64,000 nt of DNA from Streptomyces tirandamycinicus (GTDB lineage: Bacteria > Actinomycetota > Actinomycetes > Streptomycetales > Streptomycetaceae): positions 5,219,001 to 5,283,000 of the forward strand of contig NZ_CP029188.1 of NCBI RefSeq assembly GCF_003097515.1, in the 5' to 3' direction. This document shows positions 12,201-19,257 of the stretch, piece by piece. Numbering within the stretch: the stretch's first letter is position 1; the number at the start of each line of letters is the position of its first letter. Both the position numbers and the translations under genes were made by a program. The notes under the pieces are model-generated. The model was given only the letters and a program-made list of their open reading frames with translations, searched no databases and had not been told where the DNA came from.

Positions 12201-14511
12201 CACGCCAGTCCGCCTTGCCGTTGACGTTGACCGGGATGCCGTCGAGGCGGACCATGCGCGCGGGGACCATGATCCGGATGAGGCGCTGCTCCAGGAACTC
12301 CAGCAGGTCGTCCTCGGTCACCTCCGCCGAGGGCTCCGTCACGTAGTACCCGACCAGGTGGCGGTCGGTGGCACCGCCGGCGCCCTCACGGGCGACGACG
12401 ACGCACTTGCGCACCCCGGGGTACTCGGTCGCCTGTGCCTCGATCTCGCCGGGTTCGACGCGGACGCCGTTCAGCTTCAGCTGGAAGTCGCTGCGCCCGA
12501 GGAACTCCACCTCCCCGGAGGGCAGGACGCGCGCGAGGTCACCGGTCCGGTATATGCGGGAGTTCAGCCCGCGTGCCCTGTCCCGGTCCGTCTGGAACGG
12601 GTTGGGCATGAACCGCTCGGCGGTCAGGTCGTCCCGGTTCAGATAGCCCGGGGCGACACCGCAACCGCCGATGTACAGCTCGCCGATGGCGCCGACGGGC
12701 AGCTGCTTCAGATCCTGGCTCAGCACGTACCACGTGACGTTCCGGACCGGCCGGCCGATGCTGCGGTCCCTGCGCTCCGTCACACCCGGTGCGAACTCCT
12801 TGACGGCGGTGACGAAGGCCGCCTCGGTGAAGGCGTACTCGTTGATGACGAGACCGGAGTACCTCTCGCGGAGCTGGCGCAGCCCCGCCGCCGTCAGTTC
12901 CTCGCCGACCAGCAGCAGCTTTCTGAGGCTGGTACAGCCGCTCAGGTCGAAGTGGTGGAGAACCGATCCCGTGGCGTTGAGATAGGTGACCGAGTGCTCC
13001 CGGACGTACGCGGGGAAGCCGTCGGGGTCCAGTCTGACGTCGTCGGGGACGATCACCAGGGTCTGCTCGTTGACGAGCGCGATCAGCGTCTGCCTCAGGT
13101 GCGGTTCGAAGACGTACGAGGCGAAGAGCGCGACGCGCTCCTCGCCGGGGCGCCGCATGTCGTACCGCTCGGACAGGTCCGTGATGCTGTTCACCACGCT
13201 GTCGTGGTACTTGGGGACACCCTTCGGCACTCCGGTGGTGCCGGAGGTGTAGGTGACGTAGGCGAGGTCCCGGCTGTCCAGGGAGAGCCGCGGAGCCTCG
13301 CGTACCGCACTCCCCGCGGTCTCCTGCCGCGCCAGCACGGTCTCGATCTCGATGACGCGGACGGAGGCGTGCTGCGGACCGAGCATCTCCCGGAGCCGCG
13401 CCGCGTGGTGCCGGTTGGTGACGATGCCGGAGAGGCCGGTGTCACCGACGATGAAGCGCACCCGGTCGGCCGGGTAGGCGGGGTCGATCGGCACATAGGC
13501 CGCGCCGGCCTTCCAGATGCCGAGAGTGGCGACGACGCCCAGGTCGCTCTTGTCGAGGTACAGCCCGATGAGTTCCTGCGGCCGTACACCCGTGTCCTCG
13601 AGCAGCCAGTGCGCCACCTGGTTGGACCGCTCGTCGACCTCCCGATAGGTCAGGCTGGTGTCGCGGAACACGACGGCCTCACGGTCCGGGGACCGCCGCG
13701 CGGCGTCCTCGAACAGCTGGTTGAGCCGCTTCCCCTGCGGGAAGTCGCCGTCGGTGTCGTTCCACCGCCGCAGCTGCTCCCGCTGCTCGGCCGACACCAG
13801 TTCGATGTCGAAGACGCGGTCTGCGGGCCGGCCGACGAACTGGCCGAACACCTCGCGCACGACGTCGAGGACGCCGTCGATCGTCCTGTCCTCGAACAGG
13901 TCACCCGCGTAGGCCAGCGTCCACTCAAGGCACCCGTCGGCCTCGGCATCCCGCACGACGAGGGCGAGCGGCGCGGGGGGCAGATCGCCCAGGGCCACCT
14001 CACGGTCGGTGAGCACGAGCAGGGCGTCGAACAGGCCGCGCCCCAGGATCTCGCCGGGATCGAGGTACGAGTCCTTCCGGCGCAGTGCCTCGTCGAGTTG
14101 CCCGGCCGCGTCGAGGCAGGTGATCCCGGCCTGTTCGCTGTGGTCCACCACGACCGGGAGGACGTCGGCGCGCTGCGGGTCGCCCGAACCGGAGGCGTCG
14201 ACGAGTGCCGCGACCGTCTGGTTCCCATGGCCGTAGGCGCGCATCACGCTGTGCAGGGTGGCCAGCGCGTACGCACCGACCGACACGCCGTCATGGCGGC
14301 GCAGGGACTCCTTCAGCGCGGCGTAGTCGCGCCCGCCGACGCGCAGTTCCCGGTGCCGGGTCGCCCGGACACCGGAGTCGTCGTCCCGTACCGCGATCCT
14401 GTTGCGCCACTCGTCCTTGAGGAGCATCTCCAGGTCGCAGCGCTCGCTTGACACTCCATCAATTCGGGCAGTCCAGTCCGCGGCGGTCGTCGGATACCGT
14501 GCTGACATCAT
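3223..14511 (-). CDS. pcbAB: ACV synthetase (three-module NRPS)
   Basis: Condenses L-alpha-aminoadipate, L-cysteine and L-valine into delta-(L-aminoadipyl)-L-Cys-D-Val. Its 3762 aa match the size and order of known ACV synthetases. Residues 1 to about 260 look like the C-terminal half of a condensation domain. A1 follows (TSGTTG near 421), then PCP1 (S833), C2 (HHIILDG 1031-1037), A2 (TSGTTG 1516), PCP2 (S1919), C3 (HHSCFDG 2117-2123), A3 (TSGTTG 2608), PCP3 (S3023), an epimerase (HHLIVDS 3219-3225) and a thioesterase (GWSFGG, S3612). Pocket residues read by eye agree with remembered Aad (E-P-R..N), Cys (D-H-E-S-D) and Val (D-F-E-S) codes. The start has GGAG 9 nt upstream. A2 and A3 share a nearly identical 515-bp tract. 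The gene sits 138 bp after lat. Confidence 0.98.
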   Translation of the reverse strand: MMSARYPTTAADWTARIDGVSSERCDLEMLLKDEWRNRIAVRDDDSGVRATRHRELRVGGRDYAALKESLRRHDGVSVGAYALATLHSVMRAYGHGNQTVAALVDASGSGDPQRADVLPVVVDHSEQAGITCLDAAGQLDEALRRKDSYLDPGEILGRGLFDALLVLTDREVALGDLPPAPLALVVRDAEADGCLEWTLAYAGDLFEDRTIDGVLDVVREVFGQFVGRPADRVFDIELVSAEQREQLRRWNDTDGDFPQGKRLNQLFEDAARRSPDREAVVFRDTSLTYREVDERSNQVAHWLLEDTGVRPQELIGLYLDKSDLGVVATLGIWKAGAAYVPIDPAYPADRVRFIVGDTGLSGIVTNRHHAARLREMLGPQHASVRVIEIETVLARQETAGSAVREAPRLSLDSRDLAYVTYTSGTTGVPKGVPKYHDSVVNSITDLSERYDMRRPGEERVALFASYVFEPHLRQTLIALVNEQTLVIVPDDVRLDPDGFPAYVREHSVTYLNATGSVLHHFDLSGCTSLRKLLLVGEELTAAGLRQLRERYSGLVINEYAFTEAAFVTAVKEFAPGVTERRDRSIGRPVRNVTWYVLSQDLKQLPVGAIGELYIGGCGVAPGYLNRDDLTAERFMPNPFQTDRDRARGLNSRIYRTGDLARVLPSGEVEFLGRSDFQLKLNGVRVEPGEIEAQATEYPGVRKCVVVAREGAGGATDRHLVGYYVTEPSAEVTEDDLLEFLEQRLIRIMVPARMVRLDGIPVNVNGKADWRALPEVDPARPAGKPVPAGSGGSRPRAAAGGVVDELREIWSTVLGVPAARIGDDDDFFRLGGQSISCILLIARLRQRLGALIGVEDVFALRTLGELAHHLDRQRLEGPQPAARPAPGHLPAEGDTTRLLANGLQQGLLYHALKRGHGDDAYVMQSVHRYHRPIRAELMREAWQHARRKYPALRLRFEWAEQPLQIIDNDDKPFDWRFVDLSGTADPAEQDARIKELQERDRTEPYDPAAGRLFRVYLVKQREDLFSLIFSCHHIILDGWSLPVLHDDVHRSYLRLLRGAEVEPAVDGAYTASQRDWEARRNDHVDHWTREVERIDERGDFGGLVREDIRYQVALSDYDHVREHRTRKLCLGAERTAALKDVCAAHGVTLHSVLQFVWHKALYAIGGGNTTVVGTIVSGRNPHIEGIENSVGLFINTLPLIVNHDEQAGMSVGSALSGIQAAVNTMNSKSAVELGRLETAGMKRRLFDTLLVLENYPRLLDEAEEREHRELLRFEKAYDADKVDYPLAVVAREEGDELTVTLWYAGELFEDATVDALLDTTRTLFDQVAQDATRRVDALGLVPPAVLERFDAWNRTRTAFPAARTLHAVFEDQAATWPDEIAVVYRERRLTYRELNERANQLAHYLRSVTTLRPNDLVGLVLDKNELMITAILAVWKTGAAYVPIDPGYPDDRITFMLQDTQARLVLTNTTHHERLSGLTTPDNTPVLDIDHLPQGYRSTDNPTTQTGSTDLAYAIYTSGTTGKPKAVLVEHRGVVNLQVSLAKLFGLDKRRGDEALLSFSNYVFDHFVEQMTDALLNGQKLVVLDDTMRTDAERLYRYIDDEKVTYLSGTPSVLSLYDYSTTKSLTRIDAIGEDFTEPVFNKIRGMFQGTIINGYGPTEISITSHKRLYAPGERRATKSIGHPVANTTCYVLNKSMQRVPVGGMGELYIGGVGVTRGYLNRDELTADRFLDNPFQTPQERAAGENARIYRTGDLVRWLPNGELECLGRTDLQVKIRGQRVELGEVEAALSSYPGVTRSLVIAREHRAAGLAAAQKYLVGFYVSDSEPDEQDVKQWMREKLPEAVVPSRVIRITDIPVTPSGKLDVQRLPETDFGADDSTEYAAPSNDVEVRLCGIWSTVLGIAPDRVGVHDDFFALGGDSLRAMVLAQAITTAFGRGLGVATVLRHTTLGAQADHIRDMAAQPDDDRAEPAAGGAAAGAGNPPVSLAQERLLFIDEFEGGTSAYNIPFALRVGASGDAPTRDAVTAALRTLVRRHPALRTLLRTDEDGVRRQHTLSPDDATAVFDVAVHTVDGTAELDERLVERSGHVFRLHEELPLRADLFDLGTARGGLYLSIVLHHSCFDGWSWDVFRRELAALLGGVPETELGAVHGSYADFAVWQRQYLTGGRLSELTGFWTGALAGFETVRLPLDHPRPARFDYRGREFDFAVDEPTTRALRDLARSAGVSLYSVLLGAWCVMLQTYTGQHDLVVGTPSANRGRPEFDRTIGFFANLLALRVRVESDATLMDYVRAVGRDVVAAQVHGELPFEQLVKELELEKDPSRHPVLQINFTLQNVTDRTRQSSAADGQPELTEYRPDGGGWTPTKFDLSATLSETPGGLAGNLTFAASLFDDTSARGFVSVFQHVLSEFARLSPLAGRTRLAEVSRVDETGRAALLAAGAGDEDASARPAGPARTLHAVFEEQAATWPDEIAVVYREKRLTYRELNERANQLAHYLRSVTTLRPNDLVGLVLDKNELMITAILAVWKTGAAYVPIDPGYPDDRITFMLQDTQARLVLTNTTHHERLSGLTTPDNTPVLDIDHLPQGYRSTDNPTTQTGSTDLAYAIYTSGTTGKPKAVLVEHRAVDSFRKEVGGRYFGGPDTSREGVLFLANYVFDFSVEQLALSVLAGHRLIVPPPSPAHDDDFYAYANRTGLTYMSGTPTQIQQFDLSKLTDLRCLLVAGEAFHERHFDKIRREYSGPIVNAYGTTETAVYNTGRRFEPGEPYRNGFGEPLGNTRLYVLGDAMQLLPPGAVGELYMAGECVADGYLNRPELTRERFLDNPFRSEAERRAGRYAVLYRTGDVVRRTVQGEIEYVGRNDEQVKINGLRVELGEVEAVLAACPGVRECAVVAAADERRPDVTRLVGYYVADGDPAGGEDAGAGTDEFADEGADEDRIFAALRAKLMPGMVPSLLVRLDRPLPMTVNGKLDTKALPRVGLPANRAAYAAPRNRTEARLCQLWSGPLPGGGTVGIDDDFFRSGGDSISALHLAGQVQREVGRKIGVKDVFDFPTVRRFADHVLAGPERSRTATGEDGEEPEQGRLTGDCPLLPIQEWFFAKPLADRGWWNHNFAITTPPLDVARLRTALGRLVAHHDAFGLRYRGFGGDGDGDGTRITQTYGDDRPDLVLHELDVRGLRDEEVSRQLAEWQSGFDLEHGPTACAAYLHGAPDGSARVWFALHHLIVDSVSWHILAQDLEILYHGGELEEKTSSYRQWARALGRYTPGEDERRLWAEITEGMASAAPDGLSAQPGATSHREEFALGASDTRSLLTESQWAYDTDMNDLLLTATGLALRSVTGRARNYLTVEGHGRERFDGAPDVRDTVGWFTTMYPLAVEADQSDLGRSILATKESIRRVPHHGVGYGALFGRYGSERAPLPSVSFNYLGRLPDEDRWTPDGSAGWRLDSAMSGSNVSDRNGGADQFVLDVTMRCAGGRLLTVVDSRLDRATTRRFTDELRTWLERLVAHTSSGAAGRTGHTPAVPHAAAEEVFEPYILVDEENTEHTLFVFPPGEGGAESYLSNIAQQLPGHRLVLFNNVHLHSAMESFEALAEYYLGHIRNLRPSGPYSFLGWSFGGVLALEVSLQLARAGQKIDDLFLIDPYFDVRQASAAIGLPGTEDILDPINYHYAPDRADLEQLGASVGNLVMFKAGELNEIVRDDQQRRLFEFYRTSPYNGLDRLLPAESIELHLLRGATHHSWVRNGRLVRGICERISASSSNDRVM
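6643..7157 (-). repeat. Internal near-identical repeat in pcbAB, copy in A3
   Basis: A 515-bp segment matching 9919-10433 with three mismatches by eye, offset 3276 bp. It encodes the start of A3 through core motif A3 (TSGTTGKPKA) and stops just before the substrate-pocket region. Its coding strand is unusually C-rich, with several GTA valine codons, unlike the flanking NRPS sequence. Confidence 0.95.
9919..10433 (-). repeat. Internal near-identical repeat in pcbAB, copy in A2
   Basis: Partner of the tract at 6643-7157. The differences are one silent change and two that alter residues (D for E and R for K near the N-terminal end of the A domain). The segments outside the tract diverge normally, as expected for Cys- and Val-activating domains. 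Confidence 0.95.
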
Positions 14512-14649
14512 TCGTGGGCTCTCCGTCGTGCGGGATGTATGCGAACGCGCCGTCGGGATGGCGCGGGGAATCGGCCCGGTGGCGTGGGGGTACGGGGCCG
14601 CATGCCGTGTGCCGTGCGGTTCCCCGCGGTGGGGACCGCACGCGGCGCG

Positions 14650-16017
14650 TCAGGGGGCGAGTGGCTCGACGGCGCGCGCCAGTGCCTCCAGGGCCTGGTC
14701 GATCTCGTTCTCGCTGATCGTCAGCGGAGGACGGAACCTGAGGCTGCGCTCGCCGCACGGCAGGGCGATCACCCGGTGGTCCCGGTACATCCGTGCCAGG
14801 ACCTCGTCGCGGCGTCCGGTGTCCGGCAGGTCGATCGCGCACATCAGCCCGCGGCCCCGGGCGTTGGTCAGGCTCCGGGGGTGCCCGGTGGCCAGGGCCT
14901 CCAGGCCGTCGCGCAGGTACTTGCCGCGATGGACGACGGTGTCGAGGAGCCCCGTCCGCTCGATCGTCTCCAGGATCCGGGTGGCCCGCACCATGTCGGC
15001 GAGGTTGCCGCCCCAGGTCGAGCTGATGCGGGAGGACACGGTGAACACGTTGTCCGGCACCTCGTCGACCCGGCCGCCGCCCATCACGCCGCAGACCTGG
15101 GTCTTCTTGCCGAACGCCACCACGTCGGGCTGCAGGTCGAACTGCTCGTAGGCCCACGCGGTGCCGGTGATCCCGCAGCCGCTCTGGACCTCGTCGAGGA
15201 CGAAGAGGGCGTCGTACTCGTGGCAGAGCCGCTGCATCTCCTGCAGGAACTCGGCACTGAGGTGGTTGTCCCCGCCTTCGCCCTGGATCGGCTCGGCGAT
15301 GAAGCAGGCGATCATCCCGTCCGCCGCGCGGAAGGCGGTCTCGGCGGCCTCCAGGGCCCGCCCCTCGGCCTGCCGGTTGGCGTCGGCGTGCTCGCCCAGC
15401 GGGTGCCGCAGGGCGGGCGAGGGGATGCGCGGCCAGGCGAACTTGGGGAAACGGCCGGTCTTCGCCGGCTCGGTGTTCGTCAGCGACATGGTGTATCCGC
15501 TGCGGCCGTGGAAGGACCGCTCCAGGTGCAGCACCTGCAGGCCGTCGGCGGCCCGCTCGTCCAGACCCAGCTTCTGCGCCTTCCAGTCGAAGGCCACCTT
15601 GAGCGCGTTCTCCACGGCCAGCGCCCCGCCGTCCACGAAGAACAGATGCGGCAGCCGGGGATCGCCGAGCACCCTGGCGAAGGTCTCGACGAACCTCGCG
15701 TACGGGACCGAGTAGATGTCCGGGTTGGAAGGCTTGTTGACGGCTGCTGCGGCCAGCTCCCGCATGAACTCCGGGTCGTCGGAAACGCAGGAGGGATTAA
15801 TGCCGAGCGGAGCCGATGAAAAGAAGGAGAAGAGATCGAGATAGCGGTTCCCCGTGATCGCGTCCACCAGCCAGGTGCCCGAACTGGCGGAGAGGTCGAA
15901 AACGAGGTCGTAGCCGTCGACGAGCACATGAGACTCGAGTGCGCGATGAACGTCCCGAGCCTGCAGGCTTGCCGTTTCCGAAGGGGCGAGATCGGGTCGG
16001 ATTTCTTGTTCACCCAT
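14650..16017 (-). CDS. lat: L-lysine 6-aminotransferase (LAT)
   Basis: PLP enzyme that transfers the epsilon-amino group of lysine to 2-oxoglutarate. The product cyclises to piperideine-6-carboxylate, the substrate of Pcd, and so commits lysine to aminoadipate for ACV. The protein is 455 aa and matches actinobacterial LAT: DVHRALESHVLVDGYD near the N-terminus, LDLFSFFSSAPLG, the EPIQGEGGDNH and DEVQSGCG motifs, and FGKKTQVCGVMGGGR, whose lysine pair (304/305) contains the PLP lysine. The ATG at 16017 starts the family-typical MGE N-terminus and has GGGAG about 10 nt upstream. An ATG at 16041 has no ribosome site. It is the first gene of the lat-pcbAB-pcbC run. Confidence 0.97.
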   Translation of the reverse strand: MGEQEIRPDLAPSETASLQARDVHRALESHVLVDGYDLVFDLSASSGTWLVDAITGNRYLDLFSFFSSAPLGINPSCVSDDPEFMRELAAAAVNKPSNPDIYSVPYARFVETFARVLGDPRLPHLFFVDGGALAVENALKVAFDWKAQKLGLDERAADGLQVLHLERSFHGRSGYTMSLTNTEPAKTGRFPKFAWPRIPSPALRHPLGEHADANRQAEGRALEAAETAFRAADGMIACFIAEPIQGEGGDNHLSAEFLQEMQRLCHEYDALFVLDEVQSGCGITGTAWAYEQFDLQPDVVAFGKKTQVCGVMGGGRVDEVPDNVFTVSSRISSTWGGNLADMVRATRILETIERTGLLDTVVHRGKYLRDGLEALATGHPRSLTNARGRGLMCAIDLPDTGRRDEVLARMYRDHRVIALPCGERSLRFRPPLTISENEIDQALEALARAVEPLAP

Positions 16018-16226
16018 GTTGTGAAAACTCCCGTAGAGCATGATGAAGTGCCAGGACTTTCACGCGCTGTCCGGCTGCGGCGGCAAGGGCGGGGATGGTT
16101 CGGGTTGTCGCTGGAATTGTCCGGCGGCAGATCGGAATTCCGCACTGTGACGCTAACGGGCACTGCTCTCGGTGGCCTCTTTTTGCTCTCTCTGTGTTCT
16201 CTTTCGGGTTTTCGGAAAAGGGGTGG

Positions 16227-16259
16227 GAGGTGCCTCTGTTTCTTTCGTCAAGGCACCTC
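16227..16259. promoter_or_regulatory. Inverted repeat upstream of lat, possible operator
   Basis: A perfect 9-bp dyad (GAGGTGCCT at 16227-16235, AGGCACCTC at 16251-16259) around a 15-nt spacer. It is about 210 bp upstream of the lat start in a gene-free stretch. It could be an operator or a leader hairpin; no known consensus is matched. Confidence 0.4.
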
Positions 16260-16541
16260 TGCCGGGTTTGGGGTGGTTCGTGGTTCGGGGGTCGTCCTTT
16301 GCGTGCGTCTGTCGCGGACCGGTCGGTGTCGCCGGGCGAATGCCGCCGGCTGAACGTTTCCTCTGGGAACTGCTCGCCGGCACGGTGGGCACGGCGGCAT
16401 TCGGCCTTCGAGGCGTCCGGAGACTGCCGCCGGTGTCCGTCCGGAGGGGATCGGGCCGACCCGGACCCGCTTCCCGGGCATACGGCGCCGGGCCCGCGGG
16501 TGCCCAAGCGTCAGGGGCGGTGAAACCGCCGGAACGGAAGA

Positions 16542-16569
16542 GCCGGAGCGCACGGGGCAGCGCTCCGGC
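16542..16569 (-). terminator. Hairpin downstream of ccaR
   Basis: A perfect 10-bp stem (GCCGGAGCGC at 16542-16551 with GCGCTCCGGC at 16560-16569, 8-nt loop), 22 bp beyond the ccaR stop. It probably separates ccaR transcription from the lat operon. Confidence 0.65.
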
Positions 16570-16591
16570 CGGTCCTCCCGAATGGTTCTGC

Positions 16592-17383
16592 TCAGTTCAC
16601 GCCGGCGCTGTTGTGCAGGGCCTTCTCGTCCTGCCGCAGGATGGCCTGCATGACTCTCGTCATCCTCTCCCCGGGGCTGATCCCGACCTGGTCCCGCAGG
16701 ATGTTCTTCGCCCGGTGGAACACCTGTATCGCGTCGGCCTGGCGCCCCTCCGCGTAGTAGGCCTTCATCAGGCTGACGCACAGGTCCTCTCGTAGGGGGT
16801 CGCGGCAGACCAGTTCCGACAGCTGTGCGATCGCATCGCCGTAGCGCCCGAGACCGACGTCGACCAGGGCGCGCAGCTCGAACGCCGCGGTTCGCTCCTC
16901 CTGCAGGGTCTCCGCCCTCAGCCGCAGCCGGCTGGAGGTGACGTCGGCGATGGCGGGCCCGTTCCACAGGGCCAGCGCCGAGTCGAGCCGCTCGGCCGCC
17001 TCCTTGTGCTCTCCGCGCGCGTGCAGCTCCCGGGCGGCGCGTACCTTCTCCCGGAAGGCGAACAGGTCGACGGACTCGGGCGGTGTTCGCAACTCGTAGC
17101 CGCGTTCGTGGGATCCGAGGACGTCGCGGGGAAGCCCCGCGTCCGACAGGGCCGTACGGACCATCCAGGCCGAGGTCTGCAGCTGTCCCGAAACGGTCAG
17201 GGGCGGCTCACCGTCCCAGGAGTCCTCGATGATCGTTTCCTTGGAGACGACCTGTCCGGGACGCAGCGCCAGGGAGGCGAGGAACCGCCTCTGCCGCTGT
17301 CCGCGGATTGGAGTCGGCACGGTGTCCCTCATGAGGCTCACCGGGCCGAGAAGCCGAATCGTCACATCATTCCAGGTGTTCAT
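16592..17383 (-). CDS. ccaR: CcaR-type SARP pathway activator
   Basis: Streptomyces antibiotic regulatory protein, the expected activator of this locus. It is 263 aa, close to S. clavuligerus CcaR (about 256 aa), and near-identical in the remembered N-terminus (MNTWNDVTIRLLGPV) and in ISPGERMTRVMQAILRQDE near the C-terminus. An OmpR-like winged-helix domain spans about residues 7-100 (IRGQRQRRFLASLALRPGQV) and a bacterial transcriptional activation domain about 105-250 (LDSALALWNGPAIADV, AYYAEGRQADAIQVFHRAK). The ATG at 17383 follows GAGGGA at a good distance; in-frame upstream codons are not SARP-like. No TTA leucine codon occurs in the gene, whereas S. clavuligerus ccaR is known to have one. 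Confidence 0.95.
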   Translation of the reverse strand: MNTWNDVTIRLLGPVSLMRDTVPTPIRGQRQRRFLASLALRPGQVVSKETIIEDSWDGEPPLTVSGQLQTSAWMVRTALSDAGLPRDVLGSHERGYELRTPPESVDLFAFREKVRAARELHARGEHKEAAERLDSALALWNGPAIADVTSSRLRLRAETLQEERTAAFELRALVDVGLGRYGDAIAQLSELVCRDPLREDLCVSLMKAYYAEGRQADAIQVFHRAKNILRDQVGISPGERMTRVMQAILRQDEKALHNSAGVN

Positions 17384-17449
17384 GGCGGTCCCTCTTGTGA
17401 AGGAACCACGCCCTCGCCCGAGAAGGGGTGGACATGGCATCGGCGTGTA

Positions 17450-17461
17450 CTGACGTGTCAG
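17450..17461. promoter_or_regulatory. Short dyad upstream of ccaR
   Basis: CTGAC-GT-GTCAG, a 5-bp perfect dyad 67 bp upstream of the ccaR ATG. The position suits an operator in the ccaR promoter, but the element is short and unmatched to a known consensus. Confidence 0.25.
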
Positions 17462-17607
17462 ACGTGGGGGAAAGGGGGCCGTCGAGCGGCCGTGCGCCGG
17501 TCCTCCGGGGAGGACGGGCGTGCTCATCGGGGCGGGGCCCGTGCGCGCTCCACCGTCGCGCTCCGGCAGCCCTGTTCAGTACCGGGAGCGCGGGGATTCC
17601 CGGCGTG

Positions 17608-19257
17608 TCACCGGGCGAGGTTCCTCAGGAACCTCGCCGCGATCGGACCCGCGTCGGAGCCGCCCGAACCGCCGTCCTCCAGCAGGACCGACCAGGCGAG
17701 ATCGCGGTCACCCTGGTACCCGATCATCCAGGCGTGCGTGGGCGGCGGGGTCGCGGTGCCGAACTCCGCCGTGCCCGTCTTCGCGTGCGGCTCGCCGGAG
17801 ATGCCCCTGAGGGCCCGTCCGGCACCGTCGGTGACGGTCGCGCGCATCATGGAGCGCAGGGCGCGGACGACCCCTTCGTCCAGCCGGGCGTGGGGCTCGA
17901 ACCGGTTCTTCACCGCGTCGGGTACCAGGAGGGGCTGCTTGAAGGCGCCCTCCTTCACCGTTGCCGCGACCGAGGCCATGACCAGGGGTGAGGCCTGCAC
18001 CCGGGCCTGCCCGATGGCGGCTGCGGCTTTGTCGTTGTCGCTGGTGGAGACCGGGACGCTGCCGTCGTACGTGGTGGCGCCGACGTCCCAGTCCCCGCCG
18101 ATGCCGAACGCCTCGGCGGTCTCATGCAGGGTGGATCCGGAGAGCCTGTTGCGGGCGTTGACGAAGAAGGTGTTGCAGGAGTGGGCGAAGTTGTCCCGGA
18201 ACGTGGCTTCGGCGGGCAGTACGAACTGGTCCTGGTTCTCGAAGCGCTGGCCGTTGACGTAGGCGAACTTCGGGCACTCGCCGCGGTCCGACGGCTTCAT
18301 GCCCTGCTTCAGCAGGGCAGCGGCGGTCACCACCTTGAAGGTGGAGCCCGGGGGGTAACGGCCTGCCAGCGCCCGGTTCATCCCGGCGGGTGTGTTCGCG
18401 GCGGCCAGGATGTGACCGCTGGAGGGTTCGACGGCCACGATCGCCGCGTTCTTCGCCACTCCGTCCAAGGCCTCGGCGGCGGCCTCCTGCACCTCCGGTT
18501 CGACGGTCGTCCGCACCGGTTGGCCCGGGGGCTCCTCGGCGGCGGTGAGCTGCTTCACCACCTGGCCCGAGCGGCGGTCGACCACCACGACCGACTTCGA
18601 CGGGCCCGAGCCGCCCATGAGCCGGCGGTCGTAACGCGCCTGCAGACCTGACACTCCCTTACCGGTCTTGGGGTCGACCGCCCCGACGAGGGAGGCGGCC
18701 CGCAGCTCGTCGCCGTTGGCGTCGAGGACGGCGGCGCGCTCCCGCGACTTCAGGGCGAGCGTCTGCCCCGGAACCACCGCGGGATGCACCAGCCCGGAGT
18801 GGAACTCGACCTTCCATACGTCACCCTGCTCGACGAGCTTCGCCCTGGAGCGCCAGGCGTAGTCGCCGGCCCCCGGAAGGGCCATTCTCACGGTGAACGG
18901 AACCTCTACCTCCCCTCCCTCCTTCCGCTCGCCGCGGCCGGCGCCGATGTCGGTCCTCGACGGCTCGAGGTTCGTCATGACGGATGTGATCAACGACTCG
19001 GCGTTGCCCGGGGTGTCCGTGAGCAGGCCTGCCCGTCGGGCGTCACCCGCCTCCCATGCGCTGAGGAACCGCTCCAGTTCCGCGGTCGCGGCCGCCACGC
19101 GGGGATCCTCGCCGTCGTCGCCGAACAGTGCGGTGTACGCCCAGTAGCCGACCCCTCCCGTCACGGCCAGCGCGGCGACCGCGGAGACAACCATCCGAAC
19201 TGAAGATCGACGTCTGCGGTACAGCGGGAATTCGCCATGGATGTCGGAACCCGTCAT
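17608..19257 (-). CDS. pcbR: Class B penicillin-binding protein (PcbR-like, self-resistance)
   Basis: Membrane-anchored transpeptidase of the kind linked to beta-lactam resistance in producers. It is 549 aa. A signal-anchor lies at about residues 22-46 (VVSAVAALAVTGGVGYWAY), then an NTF2-like N-terminal domain (about 50-160) as in MecA/PcbR-type PBPs, a dimerisation region, and the transpeptidase domain. Catalytic motifs are STFK at 305-308, SCN at 360-362 and KTG at 493-495, all intact. The ATG at 19257 has no clear ribosome site, so the start is the least certain part. It lies 224 bp upstream of ccaR in the same direction. Cephamycin clusters of other actinomycetes carry such a gene, and its presence supports active beta-lactam production rather than decay. 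Confidence 0.9.
   Translation of the reverse strand: MTGSDIHGEFPLYRRRRSSVRMVVSAVAALAVTGGVGYWAYTALFGDDGEDPRVAAATAELERFLSAWEAGDARRAGLLTDTPGNAESLITSVMTNLEPSRTDIGAGRGERKEGGEVEVPFTVRMALPGAGDYAWRSRAKLVEQGDVWKVEFHSGLVHPAVVPGQTLALKSRERAAVLDANGDELRAASLVGAVDPKTGKGVSGLQARYDRRLMGGSGPSKSVVVVDRRSGQVVKQLTAAEEPPGQPVRTTVEPEVQEAAAEALDGVAKNAAIVAVEPSSGHILAAANTPAGMNRALAGRYPPGSTFKVVTAAALLKQGMKPSDRGECPKFAYVNGQRFENQDQFVLPAEATFRDNFAHSCNTFFVNARNRLSGSTLHETAEAFGIGGDWDVGATTYDGSVPVSTSDNDKAAAAIGQARVQASPLVMASVAATVKEGAFKQPLLVPDAVKNRFEPHARLDEGVVRALRSMMRATVTDGAGRALRGISGEPHAKTGTAEFGTATPPPTHAWMIGYQGDRDLAWSVLLEDGGSGGSDAGPIAARFLRNLAR

Larger units (their letters stand above)
16018..16591. other. lat upstream region between ccaR and lat
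   Basis: This 574 bp stretch has no recognisable gene and a T-rich patch near 16170-16250 that is atypical for the surroundings. It contains the ccaR-side hairpin (16542-16569) and an isolated inverted repeat (16227-16259), and should carry the lat promoter. A CcaR-type SARP would be expected to bind here, but I could not identify convincing heptameric direct repeats by eye. Confidence 0.6.
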
